The notes beneath the pieces are model-generated. The model did no database searches. It was not told the origin of the DNA and saw only the letters and a program-made list of their open reading frames with translations. Of a DNA stretch of 29,722 nucleotides, positions 20,289-25,326 are shown in pieces (position 1 is the first letter of the stretch; the number at the start of each line of letters is the position of its first letter). This stretch comes from a virus. A program made the position numbers and the translations under genes. The stretch covers positions 1-29,722 of IMG/VR virus record IMGVR_UViG_3300009093_000104. One strand, 5' to 3'.

Positions 20289-21157
20289 TTGCCCACCAAA
20301 TTCAGGTAGGCCATGTCGGTCGCGCCAGGCGCATCGGCGCCGCTACTGCGTTGCCCGCGCGCGCCGTTCGCCGGCGGGAGTCCGTCGTTCCATCGGTCCT
20401 GATTGATGTAGGTTTCGGGGTTAGGCACGAAGCCTTCGCGCCAGCGCCTGTCGTTTTCGAGCCGGCGCCGGACGTCCCAAATGATCTGGCTTGCTACATG
20501 GTCAAGCTTGCGAGACTTCCACTTTCCAGCGCACACCTTTTTCCCGGTCTTGTTTGGGTACAGCTGCCAGAACTCTTCGAACCGAGATGGCAAAACTTGC
20601 GCTTGTTCGGTGAATATCTCTTGCTCTTTTACTTCTGCTTCTGCTTCTGCTTCCGTAACGGTTCGGCGTAACGCGTCACTATCGTTACGCTCGTTCGCCG
20701 TAACACCACAACCGTTCGCCGTAACGTTCGCCGCAGCCTTCTTGCGCTCGCGGAGGAGTTTCATGCGTGTCGCAGCATTGCTGTCGTGATCGCGAAAGCG
20801 CATGTAATTCAGCACGATATAGCCGCCATTGACGCGCACTAGCCTGCGCCCTTCGAAGTCTGCGGTGCGGCTCCCAAGATCAGGCGAGCCGAGGGCCTCA
20901 AGAGCGTCCAGGCCTTGCTCAATCTCAAGCAACGCCCTGCGTACTATTCCAACTCCGGCGGCGTCGATGAATCCGTACCATCCAGGCGGAACGACAAAGC
21001 CAGTCGGCTCCAAATTGCGGACGTTGATCGCCGGCATCGGCTCAGTGATTTCCTGTGGCATGGCCATCAGCAACGCGGTGATGAACATCTCGCGTTGCGC
21101 TCGCTCGACCCACAAGGTTGATTCGAGAATGCGCGTGTCTAGCTTCACAAACGCCAT
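20285..21157 (-). CDS. Replication initiator, lambda O-like
   Basis: The ATG at 21157 (MAFVKLDTRILESTLWVERA) is coupled by TAATG to a 40-aa gene; the 225 bases of open frame upstream are a shadow. The product is 290 aa. An N-terminal winged-helix-like part (residues 1-150, with VPPGWYGFIDAAGVGIVRRA and NGGYIVLNYMRFRDHDSNAA) is followed by a low-complexity linker (TEAEAEAEVKEQE). The C-terminal part, FEEFWQLYPNKTGKK and VPNPETYINQDRWND, is the common end of phage O-like replication proteins, probably for loading the helicase. The linker DNA contains iterons and an asymmetric tract, as the lambda O gene does. The partner helicase follows directly. Confidence 0.85.
   Translation of the reverse strand: MAFVKLDTRILESTLWVERAQREMFITALLMAMPQEITEPMPAINVRNLEPTGFVVPPGWYGFIDAAGVGIVRRALLEIEQGLDALEALGSPDLGSRTADFEGRRLVRVNGGYIVLNYMRFRDHDSNAATRMKLLRERKKAAANVTANGCGVTANERNDSDALRRTVTEAEAEAEVKEQEIFTEQAQVLPSRFEEFWQLYPNKTGKKVCAGKWKSRKLDHVASQIIWDVRRRLENDRRWREGFVPNPETYINQDRWNDGLPPANGARGQRSSGADAPGATDMAYLNLVGK
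20611..20733. other. Candidate replication origin inside the O-like gene
   Basis: Within 80 bases the plus strand has GTTCGGCGTAAC (20661-20672), GTTCGCCGTAAC (20693-20704 and 20714-20725) and a partial GTTCGCCG (20726-20733). Two further CGTAAC cores occur, direct at 20654-20659 and inverted at 20684-20689. Immediately to the left lies a strand-asymmetric tract (20619-20652) of repeated CTTCTG with TTTTA, purine-rich on the minus strand. Lambda ori is also a set of O-binding iterons next to a purine-asymmetric, easily melted tract inside gene O. The repeats also shape the protein (VTANG/VTANE), so coding repetition is the alternative reading. Confidence 0.65.
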
Positions 21158-21279
21158 TACAGACTCCGAAGCTTCATAGCCGAGAACAGCAGCGCCACGA
21201 TCGGCGCCGGCAGAAATCCTCGGCAATACATTCCAATCGCGAGCAGCTTCACGAGCCTGCGCGCGCCAACGAATTTCAT
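21157..21279 (-). CDS. 40-aa basic hydrophobic protein
   Basis: This small frame is coupled on both sides: its ATG at 21279 overlaps the CII-position stop as ATGA, and its TAA overlaps the O-like start as TAATG. It reads MKFVGARRLVKLLAIGMYCR and continues GFLPAPIVALLFSAMKLRSL. The N-terminus is basic and the rest hydrophobic, compatible with a membrane or lipid-touching peptide. The perfect junctions suggest that at least its translation matters, if only to couple O to the upstream gene. Confidence 0.6.
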   Translation of the reverse strand: MKFVGARRLVKLLAIGMYCRGFLPAPIVALLFSAMKLRSL

Positions 21280-21692
21280 GCGGTTGTGCCTTCCAGAACC
21301 CGACGTAGCGCAGCGACTTCCTCGCGCAGTTCACGGTTTGATTTTTCGAGTTCGTTCTCGCGGAAGCGCAGGCTCGATACGTCATAGCCGCGGTCGTGTA
21401 CGAGCCACTGCAGCGGCGCTTCGTTGCCGCATAAATCCATCAGCGCGTGCAGCTTATTGACCGGGAAGTGAGCCTCGCCGCGCAGGATGCGTGACCAGTG
21501 GCCGGCATCAATGCCGAGTTCGGCATAGACCTCTTTTCCAGCTTCGAAACCTGCTGCACTGATGCACAGCTTGATTGCCGCGAGCATGGACGGCTGCGCA
21601 GTGATGAGACGAAGGTCGATGCGCTGATCGGTGCGGACCAAGCGCAATGGGCGCTGTGGATCGTCCAACACGGTCTGAGTTCGCGACTTCAC
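21276..21692 (-). CDS. DNA-binding regulator in the CII position
   Basis: This 138-aa protein starts with GTG at 21692 with GGAGG eight bases upstream. It has a helix-turn-helix-like middle (EVYAELGIDAGHWSRILRGE, residues 55-74, then NKLHALMDLCGNEAPLQWLV) and a C-terminal coiled coil (RFRENELEKSNRELREEVAA) likely to make it oligomeric. Lambda CII is also a small HTH protein that works as a tetramer through its C-terminus, and it lies between cro and O. Sequence likeness to CII itself is not evident, so the role is inferred from position, HTH and oligomer tail. Proteins of this type are common in pseudomonad and Burkholderia phages as 'phage regulatory protein'. Confidence 0.72.
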   Translation of the reverse strand: MKSRTQTVLDDPQRPLRLVRTDQRIDLRLITAQPSMLAAIKLCISAAGFEAGKEVYAELGIDAGHWSRILRGEAHFPVNKLHALMDLCGNEAPLQWLVHDRGYDVSSLRFRENELEKSNRELREEVAALRRVLEGTTA

Positions 21693-21750
21693 TTGACGGT
21701 CCTCCCCAGAGCAAACTTTTTACACAATGCGCACAAAGCAAAAAACTGGA

Positions 21751-21960
21751 TTAAGCTGCTTTCTTCTCGATTCCCGCGCGAAGGCTGCCATCCGCGTTGA
21801 ACGCATCCGGGCGTAGCACATGGCGAATCTTCAGCGCATGCACATCGGGGATGGGTTGGTCGTCGGGCCACATGTAAATCGCCTGCCGCGTCTTAAGGCC
21901 AAGGGCAAGGCGAAGCGCGTCGACGCTTCCGAAAATCGCGATTGCTTCATGTTTGAGCAT
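21751..21960 (-). CDS. Cro-like repressor
   Basis: The ATG at 21960 (MLKHEAIAIFGSVDALRLAL) gives 69 aa, the size of Cro proteins. The helix-turn-helix is GSVDALRLALGLKTRQAIYM (residues 11-30), followed by WPDDQPIPDVHALKIRHVLR, the typical W..xxxP..RA..I pattern of phage Cro/YdaS-type proteins. A longer upstream frame crosses the promoter and is rejected. The gene has no Shine-Dalgarno sequence, and the promoter's predicted start point is at or next to the ATG, so the mRNA is probably leaderless. It is the first gene of the leftward early transcript and faces the CI-like gene across the operators, as Cro does in lambda. Confidence 0.83.
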   Translation of the reverse strand: MLKHEAIAIFGSVDALRLALGLKTRQAIYMWPDDQPIPDVHALKIRHVLRPDAFNADGSLRAGIEKKAA

Positions 21961-21966
21961 TTGCGG

Positions 21967-21995
21967 AATGTAAACGCGTTGACTATTGATGTCAA
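21967..21995 (-). promoter_or_regulatory. Leftward early promoter (pR-like)
   Basis: On the minus strand a perfect -35 TTGACA (21990-21995) is 17 bases from TACATT (21967-21972; 4 of 6). The start point should be near 21960, the A of the Cro-like ATG, giving a leaderless message. Both operator sites overlap the promoter. Confidence 0.8.
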
Positions 21996-22004
21996 CACGT
22001 TTAC
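21970..22004. promoter_or_regulatory. Early operator pair (OR-like)
   Basis: Two related 14-bp sites, GTAAACGCGTTGAC (21970-21983) and GTCAACACGTTTAC (21991-22004), are separated by 7 bases and are inverted copies of each other at 13 of 14 positions. Each is also an imperfect palindrome built from a GTAAACG/GTCAACG half-site. They cover both divergent repressor promoters. A third relative is at 23496-23509. Confidence 0.75.
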
Positions 22005-22020
22005 CGCGCCCGCATGTAAT
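21992..22020 (+). promoter_or_regulatory. Repressor promoter candidate (pRM-like)
   Basis: TCAACA (21992-21997; 4 of 6 to the -35 consensus) and TGTAAT (22015-22020; 5 of 6 to the -10 consensus) are 17 bases apart. The start would fall at about 22027-22030, so the CI-like message would also be leaderless or nearly so, like lambda cI from pRM. The weak -35 box lies inside the second operator. Confidence 0.6.
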
Positions 22021-22029
22021 CTCAGTTAC

Positions 22030-22521
22030 ATGGCGCTCGGGGAACGCATCAAGAAATGGCGTAAGGAAGCCGGATTTGGCACTCAGCAAGAGCTGGCCAA
22101 CGCGGTCGGCTGCACGCGCGGCACGGTGGCGATGTGGGAAACCGACAAGGTTGATCGCGTGGGCGGCGAATATATCGGGCTTCTGTCGATCGCCCTCGGC
22201 AAGTCGCCGCAGATGATCCAGACCGGCCGCGAGGCGAAGCTAACCCGCGAAGGATCGACTGCACCGGCAAGCCCGCAACTTGAGGAATCGCGCGAGGGTA
22301 ATGCGATTCAATCTCTGCGCGCGTTCCTCGGTGCGATGATGACCGTTATGGCTTCGAGAAGACCAGACGAAGGTGAGGCCTTGCTCGCGCTTGTCCAGGC
22401 TGCGCCAGAGGCAGATGTATTTGTGAACCATGGGCTTGGTCCAGACCTCGTAAAGGCGATCCGGCAGGGCATCGCTTTGGCAAAGGCGCAGCCACCTTCT
22501 CGGCGGCGCGCAGAGCCTTGA
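22030..22521 (+). CDS. CI-like lysogeny repressor, short XRE type
   Basis: The ATG at 22030 (MALGERIKKWRKEAGFGTQQ) gives 163 aa. The N-terminal XRE helix-turn-helix covers residues 5-60 (TQQELANAVGCTRGTVAMWE, then GEYIGLLSIALGKSPQMI). The rest is helical (SLRAFLGAMMTVMASRRPDE, EALLALVQAAPEADVFV) and has no S24 peptidase Ser/Lys motif, so induction by RecA-stimulated self-cleavage is not expected. Induction may need an antirepressor or another signal. No Shine-Dalgarno precedes the start, in line with a leaderless message. It faces the Cro-like gene across the operators, and exported-protein genes follow downstream. Confidence 0.83.
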   Translation: MALGERIKKWRKEAGFGTQQELANAVGCTRGTVAMWETDKVDRVGGEYIGLLSIALGKSPQMIQTGREAKLTREGSTAPASPQLEESREGNAIQSLRAFLGAMMTVMASRRPDEGEALLALVQAAPEADVFVNHGLGPDLVKAIRQGIALAKAQPPSRRRAEP

Positions 22522-22567
22522 TCCCGGTCATGTATTCATTGAAGATGGCCTGCAGTTCTTCGTTCAT
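22346..22567 (-). CDS. Possible gene antisense to the repressor end (73 aa)
   Basis: On the strand opposite the repressor gene, an ATG at 22567 has a good ribosome site (GAGGAG, 8 bases upstream). The frame reads MNEELQAIFNEYMTGIKALR and continues to 22346. The first fifteen codons lie outside the repressor gene and look like a real helix; the later part (RGLDQAHGSQIHLPLAQPGQ) looks like antisense shadow. It may be a true convergent gene, a decayed one, or chance. No promoter was found for it. Confidence 0.3.
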   Translation of the reverse strand: MNEELQAIFNEYMTGIKALRAAEKVAAPLPKRCPAGSPLRGLDQAHGSQIHLPLAQPGQARARPHLRLVFSKP

Positions 22568-22595
22568 CGCGTTTCGCTCCTCTGTTCCGCGCAAT

Positions 22596-22625
22596 TTGAA
22601 CTGATTGTCGTCTCACCGATTTAGA
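22596..22625 (+). promoter_or_regulatory. Weak promoter candidate before the exported-protein genes
   Basis: TTGAAC (22596-22601; 4 of 6) and TTTAGA (22620-22625; 3 of 6) are 18 bases apart, and the next gene starts at 22650 behind a strong AGGAGG. It could give the two following genes expression of their own in the lysogen. The match is weak, and read-through from the repressor promoter is equally possible. Confidence 0.3.
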
Positions 22626-22649
22626 CTTCCCCAAAATCAGGAGGTTGCT

Positions 22650-22952
22650 GTGCAAATCAAAGCCATTGCCTTAGCCATCGCCGCGATCCTGTTGCCCGCG
22701 CTGGCGAATGCAGTCACTTATTCGCACGTCGAATCCGTGCGCGTCGGATCGAAGACCGTCGTGCCTGGCGATTCAGTGGACAAGATCGCTGACCAGGGTG
22801 AGCCGGATAGAAAGATCGACCTGATCAACGATTTCGGCGTCAAGAAAGGCGAGGAGTGGATCTTCATTCGTAGTGGCGGCCACAGCGCTACTGTGTTGCG
22901 CGTGAACAATTCCGGCACGGTCTTCATGGTGTTGGACATGCTCGGGCTTTAG
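22650..22952 (+). CDS. Small exported protein in the immunity region (100 aa)
   Basis: The start is a GTG at 22650 with a strong AGGAGG five bases upstream. The protein has a signal peptide, VQIKAIALAIAAILLPALAN, probably cut after ANA (residue 21). The mature part has a beta-like pattern with VGSKTVVPGDSVDKIADQGE, PDRKIDLINDFG and HSATVLRVNNSGTVFMVL. The piece GDSVDKIADQGEPD recalls the G-x-S...V...GEPD motif of DUF2845/SmpA-OmlA-type periplasmic proteins, which bind other envelope proteins. It lies between the repressor and the pL-like promoter, where lambda keeps rexAB, so it is a candidate lysogenic-conversion gene. Confidence 0.75.
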   Translation: MQIKAIALAIAAILLPALANAVTYSHVESVRVGSKTVVPGDSVDKIADQGEPDRKIDLINDFGVKKGEEWIFIRSGGHSATVLRVNNSGTVFMVLDMLGL

Positions 22953-22955
22953 CCC

Positions 22956-23426
22956 ATGCGCAGCTGGAAAACAGCTCTTTCGCTCGCGATGATTTGCGCC
23001 CTCGCCGGCTGCGGACGTTCGACCGATCAGCAGTCGGCCGACGACGAGCAATGGAAGGCATCTATCGCGAAGGCTGAGCAAGAGCGCGTCGCGCGCGAAA
23101 GCCAGATGGCCGCAGAGGCCGAGCATCGGCGCGAGGCCGAGGCTGCAGCGCAAGCGAAAATTGAGGATCAGGACCGATCCATCAAGCAAGACCAGCTCAC
23201 GCAGACGATCAAAAACGCCATGTACGATCCCGAATCGGCTCGCTTCCGCAATGTGCGCTTGAACCTCGTGGGCGACGCTCTGTGCGGCGAGATCAACGCG
23301 AAGAACAAGATGGGCGGATACGTCGGATTCAAGCGCTTCGTCGTCTTCCATGACGCCCCGCTCGTGGAAGCCGACGACACGCGCGCGCTATTCGACGCCG
23401 CATACAAAGCCGCAAACTGTCCGTAA
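22956..23426 (+). CDS. Lipoprotein with coiled coil and conserved C-terminal domain
   Basis: This 156-aa protein starts MRSWKTALSLAMICALAGCG; the lipobox LAGC predicts lipidation of Cys19. A charged coiled coil (about residues 30-75, ARESQMAAEAEHRREAEAAA) follows. The C-terminal domain has the pattern KNAMYDPESARFRNVRL, LCGEINAKNKMGGYVGFKRF, which I recognise from many unassigned exported proteins of bacteria and phages (…D P x S A x F R … C G x V N A K N … G G Y x G F). The gene is three bases after the previous one and likely co-transcribed. Together they look like envelope cargo made in the lysogen. The start at 22956 is the first in-frame ATG after the stop. Confidence 0.78.
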   Translation: MRSWKTALSLAMICALAGCGRSTDQQSADDEQWKASIAKAEQERVARESQMAAEAEHRREAEAAAQAKIEDQDRSIKQDQLTQTIKNAMYDPESARFRNVRLNLVGDALCGEINAKNKMGGYVGFKRFVVFHDAPLVEADDTRALFDAAYKAANCP

Positions 23427-23482
23427 AACCCAAGGCCGCGTAATGCCACTGCGGGACGTTTTTGCTCACGAATGTAAATTGC

Positions 23483-23512
23483 TTGACATTCTAAAGTAAG
23501 CGCGTTTACTAT
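23483..23512 (+). promoter_or_regulatory. Rightward early promoter (pL-like)
   Basis: A perfect -35 TTGACA (23483-23488) is 18 bases from TACTAT (23507-23512; 4 of 6). The start would be near 23519, giving a leader of about 30 bases before the first gene. A repressor-type operator fills the spacer. The motif GAATGTAAA also occurs here (23470-23478) and at the leftward promoter (21966-21974). Confidence 0.8.
23496..23509. promoter_or_regulatory. Operator GTAAGCGCGTTTAC (OL-like)
   Basis: This 14-bp imperfect palindrome (12 of 14 positions symmetric) is a close relative of the two sites at 21970-22004 and lies between the -35 and -10 boxes of the rightward promoter. A repressor bound here would block the early operon, as CI does at lambda OL. 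Confidence 0.72.
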
Positions 23513-23549
23513 TGTCCTCAGTCCACTCCTACCGGATACCGAGGGCACC

Positions 23550-23732
23550 ATGCATACCAGCAAGCCGCTTTCCCGCCACGTTCTTTCCGCGCCGCGCCTG
23601 GGCATCAGCGCGATTCACCTTGCCGTTCTACTGCTGCAGCTCGGTTTCGGCCTAGCGGTCGTTGCCGGCGGAGCGTGGGCGCTGTGGGTTGTGGTTGCCG
23701 CGCCGCTGATTGCTGCGGTGATGCCGTCGTGA
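23550..23732 (+). CDS. Small membrane protein, first gene of the rightward operon (60 aa)
   Basis: The ATG at 23550 (MHTSKPLSRHVLSAPRLGIS) gives 60 aa. A basic N-terminus is followed by a long hydrophobic part (residues 22-57, LAVLLLQLGFGLAVVAGGAW, ALWVVVAAPLIAAVM) that could span the membrane twice or form a hairpin. It is the promoter-proximal early gene, where lambda has N; nothing suggests an RNA-binding antiterminator. It couples to the next gene by GTGA. Confidence 0.65.
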   Translation: MHTSKPLSRHVLSAPRLGISAIHLAVLLLQLGFGLAVVAGGAWALWVVVAAPLIAAVMPS

Positions 23733-23860
23733 GCGCGCCTCGCCGGGAAAACATGCTGCTCGAAGTCGGCGGGCTGATCGTCGCCGCTGGTCTGGCCTTC
23801 GGCGCCTTCATCGCGTTGTGCTCGCTGGCCACTGTGGTCAAGGGCGTGTTGCTGCCGTGA
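23729..23860 (+). CDS. Small membrane protein (43 aa)
   Basis: The GTG at 23729 overlaps the previous stop as GTGA. The protein VSAPRRENMLLEVGGLIVAA continues GLAFGAFIALCSLATVVKGV and is one membrane helix with a basic N-terminus. Its start and stop junctions match those of the neighbours (the next start is again GTGA with the same VSA beginning). No function can be assigned. Confidence 0.6.
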   Translation: MSAPRRENMLLEVGGLIVAAGLAFGAFIALCSLATVVKGVLLP

Positions 23861-24056
23861 GCGCGCAGACGGCAGAACGTTGGCAGGCCGAGGATTTCGA
23901 TTACCTCGCCAAGGCCAGCGTTACCAGTTGGCGCAGAACAAGCGCCGCGTGGTCGAGATAGCCGACCGAATCATCCGCAACGCCACGCCGCGCAGCTCGG
24001 AAGAAATCGCGCGGATGTGGCCACACTTGAAGGAGACCATCAATGCTGCTGCATAG
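23857..24056 (+). pseudogene. Small early gene interrupted by an apparent -1 frameshift
   Basis: A frame starting at the GTG at 23857 reads VSAQTAERWQAEDFDYLAKA and then turns to low-quality sequence, ending at a TAG at 23959. From about 23915 the neighbouring frame reads RYQLAQNKRRVVEIADRIIR and ends KETINAAA at 24056, with no start of its own. Joined, the two parts make a plausible helical protein of about 66 aa. One base missing near AAGGCCAGCGTTACC would explain the break. It may be a real mutation, a sequencing or assembly error, or a programmed shift; no classic slippery heptamer is visible. Confidence 0.6.
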
Positions 24057-24237
24057 CTGGACAAACACGAAAGGCGCACTGCGCGTTGAGCTGCTGGAAG
24101 GCGACAACGTCGGACAGAGTTTCCGTCTATCCGACTCCGGCGAGATATCGGCTTTGATGACGCGCGCCGAGGCCGAAAGCCTGCGCGATCAACTGAACGC
24201 ACTTATCCCATCGCAGCGAATGAAGGAGGCCGCATAA
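24043..24237 (+). CDS. Small unknown early protein (64 aa)
   Basis: The ATG at 24043 has AGGAGA upstream and overlaps the end of the frameshifted gene. The protein starts MLLHSWTNTKGALRVELLEG and looks like a small beta sheet (GQSFRLSDSGEISALM) followed by a helix (AEAESLRDQLNALI). The size and sheet-helix plan resemble many small phage early proteins, none with known function that I can name. The stop directly abuts the next start. Confidence 0.65.
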   Translation: MLLHSWTNTKGALRVELLEGDNVGQSFRLSDSGEISALMTRAEAESLRDQLNALIPSQRMKEAA

Positions 24238-24543
24238 ATGAGCGCCCTATCCGTTTCCGAATTGCCGGTTTCCGAGCAACCGTCGAACGTCACCCCGCTG
24301 CGCCCGAGCAATCGCAAGATCGTTTCGGATGCGCTGATCGACTACTGCGATATGAAGCACATCGTCGGCCTGCAGCAGGGCGCTGTCGTTGAATTCGGGC
24401 TGACGATCCTTGCGAATGGCGCGAGCAACGCGAAGGCGATCGCTGAAGGCAAGATCACGGCTGATCGCATCCACGACAACATCCGTCAGATTCGCGCGCT
24501 GTCCGCTGCTACGCGTGGCGACGACGGCCCAAAGGCAGCCTAA
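24238..24543 (+). CDS. Unknown early protein (101 aa)
   Basis: The ATG at 24238 directly follows the previous stop and has AGGAGG upstream. The protein starts MSALSVSELPVSEQPSNVTP with a flexible Ser/Pro-rich stretch of about 25 residues. It continues as a helical part (NRKIVSDALIDYCDMKHIVG, GLTILANGASNAKAIAEGKI, HDNIRQIRALSAATRG). There is no membrane segment and no known motif. The high helical content and early position suggest a small regulatory or inhibitory protein, but this is open. Confidence 0.65.
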   Translation: MSALSVSELPVSEQPSNVTPLRPSNRKIVSDALIDYCDMKHIVGLQQGAVVEFGLTILANGASNAKAIAEGKITADRIHDNIRQIRALSAATRGDDGPKAA

Positions 24544-24546
24544 GTC

Positions 24547-24993
24547 ATGGGCATCCTCGCCTTCCTGCTCGAATCGCCGCATGAGGCTATGCCGCGTTCG
24601 TTCCGCGATCGGATGCGCAGCGTGCGCGGCTCCGTGATTCCGGCAGCGTCAGACGGCGATCCTGACTCCGACGCCGAGATCGGCAAGCGCTATGCGCGGC
24701 TCGGGGCCCGGCGTGTGCTTACCGAAGGGATGACCGGAGGAGGCAAGTTCGATCGCCTGCAGCGGCTTGCGGGATGGCGTGCACGGTTCACCGTCCTGAC
24801 CGGCGATGCGCACGATCGCATCCTCGAATCCGGTGTCGGTGTCCGCGACCACATGCTTGCCGAGATTCGCGATCGCGCTGAACGCAAGGCGCGCGCCGCT
24901 GAACTTGAGCGTGCACGGCTGGATCGGGCTTTCTTCGGCCTTGACGTTGTCGAGGTCATCCATAAACGACCGCGTCTGACTATGGCGCGCTGA
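24547..24993 (+). CDS. Unknown basic early protein (148 aa)
   Basis: The protein of 148 aa starts at an ATG three bases after the previous stop (MGILAFLLESPHEAMPRSFR). It is Arg-rich and helical, with RLQRLAGWRARFTVLTGDAH in the middle and a long charged helix at the end (IRDRAERKARAAELERARLD), finishing VVEVIHKRPRLTMAR. It is a likely nucleic-acid- or protein-binding early protein without known family. Long open frames on the opposite strand exist here, but operon order and spacing favour this one. Confidence 0.6.
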   Translation: MGILAFLLESPHEAMPRSFRDRMRSVRGSVIPAASDGDPDSDAEIGKRYARLGARRVLTEGMTGGGKFDRLQRLAGWRARFTVLTGDAHDRILESGVGVRDHMLAEIRDRAERKARAAELERARLDRAFFGLDVVEVIHKRPRLTMAR

Positions 24994-25047
24994 ATTCAAC
25001 TGCGGCGCGAAATGCGTCGCCTAAAACCAACCCATCAGGAGTGAGCA

Positions 25048-25326
25048 ATGGCAACTAAGAAAGCAAGCCGTCCCGTAATCGTCTGCACTGAGCATCGCGG
25101 CGTGTTCTACGGTCATGCGAGTGACACGAAGGGAACCGTGATCGACCTCACTGGGGCGCGCATGGCGATTCAGTTTGGCACCACACGCGGCGTGATGGAG
25201 CTGGTTGAAACTGGCCCGACCTCGCGCAGCAAAGTTTCCGCCCGCGCGGATATCGAAGTGCGCAAGATCACCGCAGTTTTCGAAGTGACGCCAGTCGCCG
25301 AAAAGGCATGGGAAGCCGCGCCGTGA
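25048..25326 (+). CDS. Small beta-rich early protein (92 aa)
   Basis: The ATG at 25048 has AGGAGTG upstream. The 92-aa protein starts MATKKASRPVIVCTEHRGVF and has repeated strands: YGHASDTKGTVIDLTGARMA, IQFGTTRGVMELVETGPTS, VRKITAVFEVTPVAE. This resembles a conserved small phage family (a DUF6948-like outline, from memory) found in early operons, with no known role. The stop is overlapped by the next GTG start as GTGA. The 54 bases before it hold no gene. Confidence 0.7.
   Translation: MATKKASRPVIVCTEHRGVFYGHASDTKGTVIDLTGARMAIQFGTTRGVMELVETGPTSRSKVSARADIEVRKITAVFEVTPVAEKAWEAAP

Noticed and set aside
24649-24999. Minus-strand frames opposite the 148-aa early gene
   Set aside because: The plus frame fits operon spacing and coupling; the minus frames have no ribosome site and would lie alone against the early transcript.
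24999-25025. Imperfect hairpin (GCGGCGC / GCGTCGC) between two early genes
   Set aside because: The stem has a mismatch and no T-run follows, so neither terminator nor regulatory function can be supported.
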